DNA of 64,000 bases from Specibacter cremeus (lineage in GTDB: Bacteria > Actinomycetota > Actinomycetes > Actinomycetales > Micrococcaceae). The position numbers and the translations under genes were made by a program. The notes beneath the pieces were generated by a model that did not search any database, had not been told where the DNA came from, and was given only the letters and a program-made list of their open reading frames with translations. Of the stretch, positions 1-8,999 are shown one piece after another. The stretch is from NCBI RefSeq assembly GCF_003946885.1, contig NZ_RWKQ01000009.1:37553-101552 (forward strand). The letters run 5' to 3'. The first letter of the stretch is position 1; every line of letters begins with the position of its first letter.

Positions 1-2
1 AC

Positions 3-569
3 TGCGTGGCGCCCGAGCTGGTCCGGGACAAGGACGGCATGTCCGCCGGGCTGCTCGTGGCCGAGCTGGCCGCCGAATTGAAGGCCTGCGGCCGCACGCT
101 GTTCGACGTGCTGGACGACCTGGCGCTGGCCCACGGCCTGCACGCGGGCGAGCCGCTCAGCGTGCGGGTGGCCGGCTTGGACGTCCTCGGCACCCTGATG
201 TCGCGGCTGCGCCGGGCCGGCCCGGCGTCGCTGGACGGGGCGCCCATCGCACGGTTCACCGATCTGTCGGCGGGATCGGACGCGTTGCCGCCCACCGATG
301 GCTTGCTGTACGAGAGCGCCCATGGCGCCCGGGTCATCGTCCGGCCCAGCGGCACCGAGCCCAAGCTCAAGTGCTACCTGGAGGTCGTGGTCCCCGTGGC
401 GTCCCGGGCCGGGCTGCCGGCTGCCAAGGCGGAGGCGCAGCGCCAACTGGCCGCCGTCGCGGCCGATGTGCGCGCCGCCCTGGGTGGGGCCGGGGACTTG
501 CGAGCAGCGCGAGGCCGTCCGGGTCAGAGCGCGACCTCGACGACGCCGTCCACGACGCGCACCCGGTAG
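3..569 (+). CDS. phosphohexomutase (PGM/PMM family), C-terminal part only
   Basis: This is the last ~188 residues of an alpha-D-phosphohexomutase, cut by the left edge of the window; the frame runs through position 3 with no start codon needed. The fragment opens with the conserved stretch VAPELVRDKDGMSAG, which belongs to the third sugar-binding domain. It also carries the phosphate-binding loop of domain 4, RPSGTEPKLKCYLEV, about 60 residues before the end. Enzymes of this family move a phosphate between C1 and C6 of hexoses such as glucose or mannose; the substrate cannot be read from this part. Its last 46 bp overlap the 3' end of the convergent nirD gene, so the mRNAs of the two genes would be complementary there. 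The family call is firm; the exact substrate is open. Confidence 0.88.
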   Translation, partial: CVAPELVRDKDGMSAGLLVAELAAELKACGRTLFDVLDDLALAHGLHAGEPLSVRVAGLDVLGTLMSRLRRAGPASLDGAPIARFTDLSAGSDALPPTDGLLYESAHGARVIVRPSGTEPKLKCYLEVVVPVASRAGLPAAKAEAQRQLAAVAADVRAALGGAGDLRAARGRPGQSATSTTPSTTRTR

Positions 570-892
570 GTGCCCAGCGCCAGGTCCGGGGCGCCGAAGC
601 ACTCCCCCGTGGCCAGGTTGTACACCTCCTTGTGCAGCGGGGACGCGATGGTGGGCGCGTGGCCGCGGGAACCGACGATGCCACGCGCCATGACGTGCGC
701 GTGCGTCGCCGGATCGGCCTGGGCGACGGCGAACACGTCGTCGGCCCCCACCCGGAACAGGGCGACCTGGCGGCCGCCGACGAGTGCCGCCTCGCCCCAC
801 GAGTCGGTCAGCTCGGCGAGCCGGCAGACACGGTGCCAGCGGGGCGCATCCGTCGCGGCGGCGTGCGGTGATTGGATGGCGAGTGCCTGCAT
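524..892 (-). CDS. nirD: nitrite reductase small subunit NirD (Rieske-like)
   Basis: A 122-residue protein with the length and sequence pattern of NirD, the small subunit of assimilatory NADH-dependent nitrite reductase. The fold is Rieske-like, and recognisable stretches are VFAVAQADP, GIVGSRG and SPLHKEVYNLATGEC. As in other NirD proteins, the cysteine/histidine ligands of true Rieske clusters are missing, so it probably does not bind a [2Fe-2S] centre. The start is the ATG at 892, with a GGGAAG ribosome-binding site 5 nt upstream. Unusually, nirD points away from nirB, whereas nirB-nirD is normally a single co-directional operon; the two share a 237-bp region that must hold both promoters. 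The 3' end overlaps the upstream mutase gene. Confidence 0.9.
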   Translation of the reverse strand: MQALAIQSPHAAATDAPRWHRVCRLAELTDSWGEAALVGGRQVALFRVGADDVFAVAQADPATHAHVMARGIVGSRGHAPTIASPLHKEVYNLATGECFGAPDLALGTYRVRVVDGVVEVAL

Positions 893-1129
893 GGCGGCTT
901 CCCTTCGACGGTGGTTGAACCTTCACGAACGGTTTTCATGAACACCGGCCACGCTACGCACGCCGTGTTTCCGCCGGCGCGCCGGCTCGTGTCGGGCAGG
1001 TAACACTTCCCTCACCGGGTTCCGCGACCGCCGGGAAGGGGAAAGTTAACCGCCGGAAACACTGGTGAAATGGCCGGGTAATGACCGGTCTCTAGGCTCA
1101 AGGGACCAGTCGATCGAAAGGCACCGACC
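893..1129. promoter_or_regulatory. divergent nirD/nirB promoter region
   Basis: This 237-bp gap separates the starts of nirD (leftward) and nirB (rightward), so both promoters must lie here. It contains GTTAAC followed 5 nt later by GAAAC (1045-1060), and a GTAACAC stretch near 1001. Both resemble half-sites of actinobacterial GlnR boxes (GTnAC-n6-GAAAC), but the spacing is not exact, so this is a suggestion only. GlnR and NnaR control of nitrite genes is established in Streptomyces and Mycobacterium. No clean -35/-10 pair was identified. Confidence 0.4.
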
Positions 1130-3811
1130 ATGAGCCAGCCCCGGAACGCCGCCACCTTGCCTCATCCCGAAACGCCGCGGCGCGTCGTCGTGGCCGGCGG
1201 CGGCCCGGCCGCGCACCGCTTCGTCGAGGCCATGCATGCCCGCGGCCTGGCCGGGTGGGAGATCACGGTGCTGGCCGAGGAGGCCCACCGCCCGTATGAC
1301 CGGGTCGCGTTGAGCCGGGCCCTGGCCGCCATGGACACCGACCTGACACTCGGCGACGCGGCGATGTGGGACCACGACGCGCTCACGCTGGCCGCCGGCA
1401 CGCGCGCCACGGCCGTCGATCCGGGCGCCCGGGTGGTGCATGCGACGTCGGCGGACGGGCGCGCCACCAGCCACGCCTACGACCACCTGGTGCTGGCCAC
1501 CGGGTCCGACGCGGCCCGGCTGACGATCCCGGGCGCCGAGCACGCGCACGTGTACCGGACCCTCGATGACGTGTGGTTTCTGAACGCCGAGGTGGCCCGG
1601 CTCACCGAGGTCCTGGGCCGGCAGGTCCGCACGGCCGTGATCGGCGGCGGGCTGCTCGGGCTGGAGGCGGCCGCCGGATTGATCGCACTCGGCGCCACCT
1701 CGGTCGTCATCAACGGCGCCGGCTGGCTCATGAACGCCCAGCTGGACGAGGGCGCCGGCCAGGCGCTGGGCCGGCTGGTCGCCGCCAAGGGGATGTCCGC
1801 GACCGCGGGCGTGTACCCGGCCCGGATCCAGACGGACGACGCCGGCATGGTCACCGGGGTGCTGATGGCCGACGCCGCGGTGGTCGCCGCCGACCTCGTG
1901 GTGGCCGCCGTCGGCGTGCGGCCGCGCGACGAGCTGGCGCGAACGGCCGACGGTGGCGCCGCGCACGGGTTTGAGCTGGGCCCGCGCGGCGGCGTCGTCA
2001 TTTCCGACAGCTGCGCGACCGGCGTCCCCGGCGTGTGGGCCATTGGCGAGGTCGCCAACTTCGACGGCAGGTGCCTGGGCCTGATCGCCCCCGCGAACAC
2101 CATGGCCGAGATCGTCGCCGACCGGCTGCACGGCGGCGACGCCACGTTCCCCGGCTTCGACACGGCGACGAAACTGAAGCTCTCCGGCGTGGACGTGGCC
2201 AGTTTCGGCGACGCGTTCGCCCGCACCGAGCACAGCCTGGAGGTGGTGTACGCGGACCCGGCACGCGGCGTCTACCAGAAGATCGTCACGAGCCCGGATG
2301 CGAGGACGCTGCTCGGGGGCATCTTCGTCGGCGACGCCACCCCGTACACGTCGTTGCGTCCGCTGCTGGGCCGGACGCTGCCGGCCGAGCCCGGCGCGTT
2401 CCTGTCGGCGGCCGGCGGCGGCGCGCCGGAGACCGAGCTGCCGGACGAGGCGATCCTCTGTTCGTGCAACAACGTCCCGGCCGGCGCCATCCGGGACGCG
2501 GTGCACGCCCGCGGCGGCTGCGATGGTTCGGAGCCCGTCCGCGACCTGCCGGAGCTGAAAGCGTGCACCCGGGCAGGCACGCAGTGCGGATCCTGCGTAC
2601 CCTTGTTGAAGAAACTGCTCGAGGGGGAACTGACCAAATCCGGCATCGCGGTCTCCAAGGCGTTGTGCGAACACTTCGCCATGTCCCGGGCCGAACTGTT
2701 CGAGGCCGTCCAGGCGCTGGAACTGGCCGGCTTCGAGGACATCCTGGCCCGCTTCGGCACCGACGAGACGGCCCGGACCGGGCGCGGCTGCGACATCTGC
2801 AAGCCGACCGTGGCCTCCATCCTGGCCAGCCAGCGCGGCGAGTACGTGCTCGACGCCGGGCGCGGCACGCTGCAGGACACGAACGACCGCGCCCTGGCCA
2901 ACATGCAGAAGGACGGCACCTACTCGGTGGTGCCGCGCATCCCGGGCGGGGAGATCACCCCGGACAAGCTGGCCGTCATCGCCCAGGTCGCCCGGGACTT
3001 CGGGCTGTACACGAAGATCACCGGCGGCCAGCGGATCGACCTGTTCGGCGCCCGGCTGGAGCAGCTGCCGCAGATCTGGAAGATCCTGGTCGACGCCGGC
3101 ATGGAGTCCGGCCAGGCCTACGGGAAGTCCCTGCGCACGGTGAAGTCGTGCGTCGGCTCCACCTGGTGCCGGTTCGGCGTGCAGGACTCGGTGGCCATGG
3201 CCATCACCCTGGAGCTGCGGTACCGCGGCCTGCGCAGCCCGCACAAGCTCAAGCTCGGCGTGTCCGGCTGCGCCCGCGAATGCGCCGAGGCGCGCGGCAA
3301 GGACGTGGGCGTCATCGCCACGGCCGACGGCTGGAACCTGTACGTCGGCGGCAACGGCGGCGCCACCCCGGCGCATGCCCAGCTGCTCGCCAAGGACCTC
3401 GACGACGCCACGCTCATCAGCTACATCGACCGGTATCTCATGTACTACATCCGCACGGCCGACCGGCTGCAACGCACGGCGCGCTGGCAGGAGGAGCTCC
3501 GCGGCGGGCTGGCGCACGTCGTCGACGTGGTCGTCAACGACTCGCTCGGCATCGCCGCCGACCTGGAGTCCGCCATGGCCCGGCACGTGGACGGCTACGA
3601 GGACGAATGGGCGGCCACGCTGGCCGACCCGGACCGGCTGCGCCGCTTCCGCTCCTTCGTCAACGCCCCCGACACGGCCGACGATTCGATCGCGTTCGTG
3701 CCCGAGCGCGGCCAGATCCGTCCGGCCACGGCGGCCGAGAAGGCGGACCGCGACGGGCGCGTGCTGTTCCCGGCGACCATCGGCGTCCGGCCCGCGGACG
3801 CAGCGGACTGA
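1130..3811 (+). CDS. nirB: assimilatory nitrite reductase large subunit NirB
   Basis: An 893-residue protein, full length for NirB, which reduces nitrite to ammonium with NADH in the cytoplasm. An N-terminal pyridine-nucleotide/FAD domain (GGGPAAHRF near residue 25, GGGLLGLEAA near 180) is followed by a BFD-type [2Fe-2S] domain with Cys444/Cys446 (CSC) and Cys486/Cys489 (CGSC). A ferredoxin-like region and the sirohaem/[4Fe-4S] domain come next; cluster ligands Cys674, Cys680, Cys714 and Cys718 are visible in SCVGSTWC and GCARECAEA. The ATG at 1130 has GAAAGG 8 nt upstream. It is the first of three rightward genes for nitrite use (nirB, cobA, nnaR-like), with cobA following after 17 nt. Nothing is truncated. 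Confidence 0.96.
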   Translation: MSQPRNAATLPHPETPRRVVVAGGGPAAHRFVEAMHARGLAGWEITVLAEEAHRPYDRVALSRALAAMDTDLTLGDAAMWDHDALTLAAGTRATAVDPGARVVHATSADGRATSHAYDHLVLATGSDAARLTIPGAEHAHVYRTLDDVWFLNAEVARLTEVLGRQVRTAVIGGGLLGLEAAAGLIALGATSVVINGAGWLMNAQLDEGAGQALGRLVAAKGMSATAGVYPARIQTDDAGMVTGVLMADAAVVAADLVVAAVGVRPRDELARTADGGAAHGFELGPRGGVVISDSCATGVPGVWAIGEVANFDGRCLGLIAPANTMAEIVADRLHGGDATFPGFDTATKLKLSGVDVASFGDAFARTEHSLEVVYADPARGVYQKIVTSPDARTLLGGIFVGDATPYTSLRPLLGRTLPAEPGAFLSAAGGGAPETELPDEAILCSCNNVPAGAIRDAVHARGGCDGSEPVRDLPELKACTRAGTQCGSCVPLLKKLLEGELTKSGIAVSKALCEHFAMSRAELFEAVQALELAGFEDILARFGTDETARTGRGCDICKPTVASILASQRGEYVLDAGRGTLQDTNDRALANMQKDGTYSVVPRIPGGEITPDKLAVIAQVARDFGLYTKITGGQRIDLFGARLEQLPQIWKILVDAGMESGQAYGKSLRTVKSCVGSTWCRFGVQDSVAMAITLELRYRGLRSPHKLKLGVSGCARECAEARGKDVGVIATADGWNLYVGGNGGATPAHAQLLAKDLDDATLISYIDRYLMYYIRTADRLQRTARWQEELRGGLAHVVDVVVNDSLGIAADLESAMARHVDGYEDEWAATLADPDRLRRFRSFVNAPDTADDSIAFVPERGQIRPATAAEKADRDGRVLFPATIGVRPADAAD

Positions 3812-3828
3812 CCAGGAGGACCCCCATC

Positions 3829-4617
3829 ATGACCACTGAACACTGCTCCGGCGGCATCACGCTCGTCGGCGGCGGGCCGGGTCCCGCCGACCTGCTCACG
3901 GTGCGTGCCGTCACCGCGCTCCGGCGCGCCGACGTCGTCTATTTCGACCGGCTGGGTCCCACCGACGACCTCGCCGCGCTGGCCCCGTCCGCCACCTTCG
4001 TCGACGTCGGCAAGACGCCCGGGTGCCATAAGGTGCCCCAGGAGGAGATCCAGGCCCGCATGGTGGCCGACGCCCGGGCCGGGCTGGCCGTGGTCCGGCT
4101 GAAGGGCGGGGACCCGTTCGTGTTCGGCCGCGGCGGCGAGGAGGTGGCGGCGGCCGTGGCGGCCGGCATCCCGGTCACGGTGGTGCCGGGCGTGTCCAGC
4201 GCCGTCGCCGTGCCGGGTGCGGCCGGCATCCCCGTCACGCACCGGCAGGTCAGCCGGCTGTTCACGGTCGTGTCCGGGCATGCGCCATTGTCGCCCGCCG
4301 AGTACACGCACCTGGCCGGGCTGGGCGGCACCGTCGTCGTGCTCATGGGCATCGGCACACTGCCGGCCCTGGCCGCCGGGCTGGCCGCGGCAGGGCTGCA
4401 GCCGCACACGCCGGTGGCCGTCGTCGAGCGCGGCTTCAGCGACACCCAACGCACGACGACGGCGACACTGGGTACGATTGTCAGCGCGGCCGCGACGTGC
4501 CGCAATCCCGCGGTCATCGTGATCGGGGCCGTCGTGGGCCTGTCGCTTTTCGACGCGGACGGCCCCGGCGGCCTGCCGGTTGACGTGTTCGCGCCTACCG
4601 GCCTGCAACCAGCGTAA
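3829..4617 (+). CDS. cobA: uroporphyrinogen-III C-methyltransferase (sirohaem precursor)
   Basis: A 262-residue SAM-dependent methyltransferase that methylates uroporphyrinogen III at C2 and C7 to give precorrin-2, the branch point to sirohaem. Family motifs are present: the N-terminal VGGGPGPADLLT loop, VVYFDRLG, RLKGGDPFVFGRGGEE and the VVPGVSSAVAVPGAAGIPVTH stretch. It is the stand-alone enzyme without the CysG oxidase/ferrochelatase domain. The ATG at 3829 follows a strong AGGAGGA (3814-3820), 8 nt away. Its place directly after nirB makes sense because NirB needs one sirohaem per subunit; the gene should be expressed together with nirB. The symbol follows family convention; sumT is an equivalent name. 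Confidence 0.93.
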   Translation: MTTEHCSGGITLVGGGPGPADLLTVRAVTALRRADVVYFDRLGPTDDLAALAPSATFVDVGKTPGCHKVPQEEIQARMVADARAGLAVVRLKGGDPFVFGRGGEEVAAAVAAGIPVTVVPGVSSAVAVPGAAGIPVTHRQVSRLFTVVSGHAPLSPAEYTHLAGLGGTVVVLMGIGTLPALAAGLAAAGLQPHTPVAVVERGFSDTQRTTTATLGTIVSAAATCRNPAVIVIGAVVGLSLFDADGPGGLPVDVFAPTGLQPA

Positions 4618-4626
4618 GGGGACCCC

Positions 4627-5778
4627 ATGACCGACTACCCGGACATTGCCGGACCCGTCGCGGCCGGGACCCCGCCGCTGGCCGGTTTCCGGATCGGCGT
4701 GACCGCGCACCGGCGGGCCTCCGACCTGATCGAGGCGCTGGAGCGGCGCGGCGCCGAGGTGCTGCATGCACCGGCACTGAGGATCGCCCCGGTGGCCGAT
4801 GACAACGCCCTGTTGGAGGACACCCGCCGGGTGATCGCCACCCGGCCGAACATCGTCATGGTCACGACCGCCTACGGCATGCGCCGCTGGTGCGAGGCAG
4901 CCGACGCGGCCGGCCTGGGCGAGGACCTGCTGGAGGTGCTGGAGCGGGCCCGGATCTTCGTGCGCGGGCCCAAGGCGCGTGGCGCGGTGCGTGCGGCCGG
5001 GCTGTCCGACGCCGGCATCAGCAGCGACGAGACGACGGCGACGTTGACGAACCTGGTCATCGCCGCCGGCGTGCGCGGCCACACGACGGCCGTGCAGGTG
5101 CACGGGTACACGGACGTCACCCAGCTCGACCGGCTGCGTGCCGCGGGCGCCGAGGTGCTGACCGTGACCCCCTACCGGTGGGTGAGCGCGCAGGAGGACG
5201 ACCGGCTGCCGCAGCTCATCGACGCCGTGTGCCGGCGGGAGCTGGACGTGCTGACGTTCACCAGTGCCCCGGCCGTGGACGCCATGTTGAGCACGGCGGC
5301 CGAGGCCGGCCGGCGGGACGAGTTCCTGGCCGCCCTGGGCGCCGGGGCCGGTGACGGGCCGGCCGTGGCGACCGCCGTCGTCGGACCCGTGACGGGGGCC
5401 CCGCTGCTGGCGGCCGGCGTCACGCCGCTGGTGCCGGCGCGGTTCCGGATGGGTGCGCTGATCCGGCTGGTGTGCGAGCACCTGGAGGCGACGGCAGTGG
5501 CGCGGCTGCAGACCCGCGACGGGCTCGTGGAGGTGCGCGGCCGGGCCGTGCGGATCGACGGCAACGCCGTACCGCTGGCCCCGGCGCCGCTGGCCTTGTT
5601 GCGCGAGCTCATGGCGGCGGACGGCGCCGTGCTGTCCCGCGAGGCATTGTGTTCCGGGCTGGGGCTGGGCGAGTCCGACAACGCGCTGCACATGGCCGTC
5701 AGCCGGCTGCGCGCCGCCCTGCCCGACCCCGGCCTCGTCGAAACGGTGGTCAAGCGCGGCTACCGGCTGCGGATCTGA
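4627..5778 (+). CDS. nnaR: HemD-like domain fused to winged-helix DNA-binding domain (NnaR-type regulator)
   Basis: A 383-residue two-domain protein. Residues ~20-270 match the uroporphyrinogen-III synthase (HemD) fold (FRIGVTAHRRASDLIEALERRG, VMVTTAYGMRRW, VHGYTDVTQLDRL). Residues ~290-383 are an OmpR/PhoB-like winged helix ending in NALHMAVSRLRAALPDP and VVKRGYRLRI. This architecture is that of NnaR, described in Streptomyces and Mycobacterium as a regulator of nitrate/nitrite assimilation acting with GlnR. The gene starts 9 nt after cobA, so it is the third gene of the nitrite operon. Whether the HemD part is still an enzyme, or instead senses a tetrapyrrole or another ligand, cannot be read from sequence. 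The gene symbol is assigned by architecture and neighbourhood. Confidence 0.8.
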   Translation: MTDYPDIAGPVAAGTPPLAGFRIGVTAHRRASDLIEALERRGAEVLHAPALRIAPVADDNALLEDTRRVIATRPNIVMVTTAYGMRRWCEAADAAGLGEDLLEVLERARIFVRGPKARGAVRAAGLSDAGISSDETTATLTNLVIAAGVRGHTTAVQVHGYTDVTQLDRLRAAGAEVLTVTPYRWVSAQEDDRLPQLIDAVCRRELDVLTFTSAPAVDAMLSTAAEAGRRDEFLAALGAGAGDGPAVATAVVGPVTGAPLLAAGVTPLVPARFRMGALIRLVCEHLEATAVARLQTRDGLVEVRGRAVRIDGNAVPLAPAPLALLRELMAADGAVLSREALCSGLGLGESDNALHMAVSRLRAALPDPGLVETVVKRGYRLRI

Positions 5779-5781
5779 GAT

Positions 5782-5842
5782 CCGGCGGTCGAGCCCGTCG
5801 GTGATTGAGCCCGTCGAAATCGGGTCTCGATGCTCAATCACC
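5782..5842. repeat. GGTTGAGCCYGTCGAAACC-type interspersed repeat, copy 1
   Basis: Two forward half-units (GGCGGTCGAGCCCGTCG and GGTGATTGAGCCCGTCGA) are followed by an inverted half-unit (TGCTCAATCACCG). The copy fills the gap between the convergent nnaR-like and lysR genes and runs over the lysR stop codon at 5834-5836. It belongs to the family found at six further places in this window. Confidence 0.8.
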
Positions 5843-6754
5843 GAGACGGTAGCGCGGCGCCCCGAACGACTGCGCCACGTTGACGAGGTCCCCGGCGGGT
5901 CCGTGCAGCACCCTGCCGCCGGTCCACACGGCCCGCATGCGCCGGGTCAGGTCAAGCCCGGAGACGGGCACCTCCACGAGCTCCCCGGCGGCGAGCGCGG
6001 GCCCGACGGCCAGGTCGCTGAGCACGGCCGCGCCGGCGCCGGACGCGACGGCGATCCGCACGGCCGCATTCGAGGTCAGCTCCAATACCGGCGGCACGGG
6101 GTCGAGGCCGCGCAGGGCCGTATCCAGCGTGACCCGCGTGCCGGAGCCCGGCTCACGGACCACAAGGGGCGCAGCGGCCAGCTCCGAAGGCGTCAACGCC
6201 CGGCCCAGCCCCGCCCACGGATGCCCCGGCGCCACGACCACCACGAGCCGGTCGACGGCGACGTCGAGCCGGTGGAACCCGGCCGGCACGTCGGGCGATT
6301 CGACGAAGCCGACGTCGACGGCGCCGCGGGACAATCGTTCGAACACGACCGTGGAGTTCTCCACCTCCAGCGCCACCCGCACGTCCGGCGATTCACGGCG
6401 CAGCGCCGCCAGCCACCCGGGCATGAGGTAGTCGCCCACCGTCAGGCTGGCCGCCACCGCCACGTGCCGGCCCTGCTCGGGCCCGAGCTCGCGCGCGGCC
6501 AGCAGCAACCCGCGGGCCGCCTCGAGCGTGGCGCGGGCATGGCCGACGACGACCTCGCCCTCGGCCGTGAGCCGGGACCCGGCGGGGCGGCGGTCGAGCA
6601 GCCGCACGCCCAGGTCGTGTTCGAGCCGGTTCATCAGGCGCGTGGCATTGGGCTGGGCCATGCCGAGGGCCCGGGCCGCCGCACCCAGGCTGCCGCGTTC
6701 GGTGACGGCGACGAGCAGTTCCAGTACGCCCAGTTCGGGCCACGGCGTGGTCAT
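5834..6754 (-). CDS. LysR-family transcriptional regulator
   Basis: A 306-residue LysR-type regulator. The N-terminal winged helix-turn-helix is clear (LLVAVTERGSLGAAARALGM, AQPNATRLMNRLEHDLGVRLLDR), followed by a substrate-binding domain typical of the CysB/YeiE group. I chose the ATG at 6754 (MTTPWPELG) because it fits the family N-terminus; a longer reading to 6832 adds 26 residues with no similarity and runs into the neighbouring promoter. It is divergent from the yeiH-like gene with a 71-bp gap. LysR/YeiH pairs of this layout are common, and the regulator normally controls the transporter-like gene. A dyad, ATATC-N6-GATAT, overlaps its own start codon and suggests autoregulation. Confidence 0.88.
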   Translation of the reverse strand: MTTPWPELGVLELLVAVTERGSLGAAARALGMAQPNATRLMNRLEHDLGVRLLDRRPAGSRLTAEGEVVVGHARATLEAARGLLLAARELGPEQGRHVAVAASLTVGDYLMPGWLAALRRESPDVRVALEVENSTVVFERLSRGAVDVGFVESPDVPAGFHRLDVAVDRLVVVVAPGHPWAGLGRALTPSELAAAPLVVREPGSGTRVTLDTALRGLDPVPPVLELTSNAAVRIAVASGAGAAVLSDLAVGPALAAGELVEVPVSGLDLTRRMRAVWTGGRVLHGPAGDLVNVAQSFGAPRYRLGD

Positions 6755-6768
6755 ATCAAAAACGATAT
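6753..6768. promoter_or_regulatory. candidate LysR operator, ATATC-N6-GATAT
   Basis: A perfect 5-bp inverted repeat with a 6-nt spacer overlaps the start codon of the lysR gene and lies 58 bp before yeiH. Its placement between divergent genes and its AT-richness in a GC-rich genome fit a LysR binding site. No binding evidence exists. Confidence 0.45.
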
Positions 6769-6825
6769 ACCCCGTTGCGCAAGTGCCGGCTACCGGCGCC
6801 GGCGCACCCGCGAAACGATGGATCC

Positions 6826-7932
6826 ATGACACCAGACATCGCGACAGTCCAGACCCCGGCCACCCGCACGCCCTCCCGTGTCGCGACGTACCGGGCGTCC
6901 GCCCGGGGCTTCATCTCCTCGTGGGGCCCGACCCGGGTGAGGTCGCTGGCGCCAGGACTCGCGGTGTGCGCGTTGGCCGCGGCCGCCTCGTTGACCGTCG
7001 GTGCCGTCTGGCCGGGCACGAGCACCATGCTCGTCGCCATCGTCATCGGCGCCCTGCTGCGCAACCTCGTCCCGCTGCCGGCCGCCCTGGCGCCCGGATT
7101 CAACTACGCGGCCAAGACCCTGCTGCGCGCCGGCGTCGTGCTCCTGGGCTTCCAGTTGCTGCCGGCCGACGTGCTGGGACTGGGGCCGGGCATGATCGCC
7201 GTCGTCGTCGCCATCGTGGGGCTGGGCATCTCCGGCACGCTGTTGATGGGTCGCTGGCTGGGGCTCAGCCCCACCCAGCGGCTGCTGATCGCCTGCGGGT
7301 TCTCCATCTGCGGCGCGGCCGCCGTGGCCGCCGTCGACGGGGTGATCGAGACGAAGGACCGCCGTGAGGTGCTGACCGCCGTCGCCCTCGTGGTCATCTT
7401 CGGCACGGCCATGATCCCGCTGTTGCCGGCGGCCGCGGCGGCGCTGGGCCTGTCCTCGCACACGTCCGGGCTGTGGGCCGGCGGCGCTATCCACGAGGTC
7501 GCCCAGGTCGTCGCGGCCGGCGGCACCATCGGCGGCGCCGCCCTCGGCGTGGCCGTGATCGTGAAACTGGCCAGGGTGCTCATGCTGGCCCCCGTCATGA
7601 CGATCGTGAGCCTGCAGCAGCGCCGCGCCCTGCGCCTGGCGGACGGCGGGCGGACCAACAGCACCTCGCGCCGGCCGCCCATCATGCCGTTGTTCGTGTT
7701 CTCATTCATCCTGATGATGACCCTGCGCGCCACAGGCTGGCTGCCGGCCGGCGCCCTGGACTGGGCCAAGACCGGGGAGGGCGCGCTGCTGGCCGCCGCC
7801 ATGTTCGCGCTGGGCACCGGCGTGCACGTGAAGTCACTGCTGGCGGTCGGCGTCCGGCCCTTCATCCTGGCCGCCGGCGCCACCATCCTGGTGGCCGGGA
7901 TCGCCCTGGCCGGGGTGCTCCTCGCGGGCTGA
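6826..7932 (+). CDS. yeiH: YeiH/UPF0324 family membrane protein (putative sulfate exporter family)
   Basis: A 368-residue polytopic membrane protein of the UPF0324/YeiH family (Pfam Cons_hypoth698) with about ten hydrophobic segments. Typical stretches are [39 protein letters not shown] and [18 protein letters not shown]. The family is poorly characterised; some members are called putative sulfate exporters, but the substrate is not established. The ATG at 6826 is the first in-frame ATG; a TTG at 6775 would add 17 residues without a hydrophobic start and is less likely. The gene is divergent from the LysR regulator, which is the usual partner of this family. deoC follows after 49 bp and is functionally unrelated. 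Confidence 0.87.
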   Translation: MTPDIATVQTPATRTPSRVATYRASARGFISSWGPTRVRSLAPGLAVCALAAAASLTVGAVWPGTSTMLVAIVIGALLRNLVPLPAALAPGFNYAAKTLLRAGVVLLGFQLLPADVLGLGPGMIAVVVAIVGLGISGTLLMGRWLGLSPTQRLLIACGFSICGAAAVAAVDGVIETKDRREVLTAVALVVIFGTAMIPLLPAAAAALGLSSHTSGLWAGGAIHEVAQVVAAGGTIGGAALGVAVIVKLARVLMLAPVMTIVSLQQRRALRLADGGRTNSTSRRPPIMPLFVFSFILMMTLRATGWLPAGALDWAKTGEGALLAAAMFALGTGVHVKSLLAVGVRPFILAAGATILVAGIALAGVLLAG

Positions 7933-7981
7933 GCGCGCTGTGGCACGATTGGGCGTAAGACTCCTACCGGAAGGCCGCACC

Positions 7982-8689
7982 ATGACCTCTCACACCGATT
8001 CCCGGGACGCCGGCACCACCCCCGACCTGGCCCGCTACATCGACCACACGCTGCTGGCGCCCGAAGCCAGCGAGGCGGACATCCTGCGCCTGTGCGCCGA
8101 GGCCGCCGAGCACCACTTCAAGTCCGTGTGCGTGAACCCCGTGTGGGTGCGCACGGCGCACCGGGCCCTGAGGGGCACCGGCGTGCTCACCTGCACGGTG
8201 GTCGGGTTCCCGCTCGGGGCCACCAACACGGATGTGAAGGTGTTCGAGGCCCGCAGCGCCACCATGGACGGCGCCGACGAGGTCGACATGGTCATCAACA
8301 TCGCCGCCGCCCGGGCGCTGGACAACGAGACGCTCGTGGAGGACATCTCCGCCGTCGCCGACGTCGTCCACGGCGCCGACTCGCTGCTGAAGGTCATCAT
8401 CGAGACGTCCCTGCTCAGCGACGACGAAAAGGTCTTCGCCTGCCAGGCCGCCGTCGAGGCCGGCGCAGACTTCGTCAAGACGTCCACCGGTTTCAACGGG
8501 GGTGGGGCGACGACGGCCGACGTCGCCCTCATGCGCCGCACCGTCGGGCCGGACGTCGGGGTGAAGGCCTCCGGCGGGGTGCGCAGCCGCGAGGACGCGC
8601 TGGCCATGATCGACGCCGGCGCCACCCGCATCGGCGCCAGTTCCGGCATCGCCATCGTCACCGGCGGCACGGGCGCCTCCGCCTACTGA
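7982..8689 (+). CDS. deoC: deoxyribose-phosphate aldolase
   Basis: A 235-residue class I aldolase that splits 2-deoxyribose 5-phosphate into glyceraldehyde 3-phosphate and acetaldehyde during deoxynucleoside breakdown. Motifs are complete: [11 protein letters not shown] at the N-terminus, [15 protein letters not shown], the Schiff-base lysine in [11 protein letters not shown] and the second active-site lysine in [10 protein letters not shown]. The start ATG at 7982 has GGAAGG 7 nt upstream. A longer frame from 7940 adds 14 residues that do not match the family. The gene stands alone here, without other deo genes, between yeiH and a small membrane-protein gene. Confidence 0.95.
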   Translation: MTSHTDSRDAGTTPDLARYIDHTLLAPEASEADILRLCAEAAEHHFKSVCVNPVWVRTAHRALRGTGVLTCTVVGFPLGATNTDVKVFEARSATMDGADEVDMVINIAAARALDNETLVEDISAVADVVHGADSLLKVIIETSLLSDDEKVFACQAAVEAGADFVKTSTGFNGGGATTADVALMRRTVGPDVGVKASGGVRSREDALAMIDAGATRIGASSGIAIVTGGTGASAY

Positions 8690-8773
8690 TCCATACTAAG
8701 ATCGAAGGCGATACCAGCGCGCCGGACCCCGGTGCATTCGTCGTGAGTCCCCGGTACGGGGCGAGGAGGAACC

Positions 8774-8986
8774 ATGTCCGACATCGGATACCAGCGTGAG
8801 CACAACCTGGGCCAGACCGTCATCCTGTTCATCATCTTCTTGGCCCTGTTCCTGGGCGGCATCTTCGCGTTCAGCTTCTGGTCGCTGTTGAACGTGTGGC
8901 CGGGTGTCATCGGCATCGGCCTGTGCTTCCTGTCGCTGGTCATCCCGATGACCTGGATGGGCCGCTCAGACTCCGCCGGGGAGTAA
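8774..8986 (+). CDS. small two-helix membrane protein, function unknown
   Basis: A 70-residue protein with two hydrophobic segments (roughly residues 15-38 and 42-60) joined by a short turn around LLNVWPG. It starts with a polar MSDIGYQREHN and ends in a polar tail. The ribosome-binding site is near-perfect (AGGAGGA at 8764-8770, 3 nt before the ATG), which supports real translation. A short hairpin (CCCCG-GTA-CGGGG, 8749-8761) lies just before it. I do not recognise a named family and assign no function. Small proteins of this shape are common in actinobacteria. Confidence 0.72.
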   Translation: MSDIGYQREHNLGQTVILFIIFLALFLGGIFAFSFWSLLNVWPGVIGIGLCFLSLVIPMTWMGRSDSAGE

Positions 8987-8999
8987 CCGGCACCGGCCC

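Noticed and set aside
1046..3586. Long antisense open frame opposite nirB (846 aa)
   Set aside because: It is the typical shadow of a high-GC gene; its translation is low-complexity and nirB is clearly real.
3595..5841. Long antisense open frame opposite cobA and the NnaR-like gene
   Set aside because: Composition is His/Arg/Gly-rich without any domain; the rightward genes show complete families.
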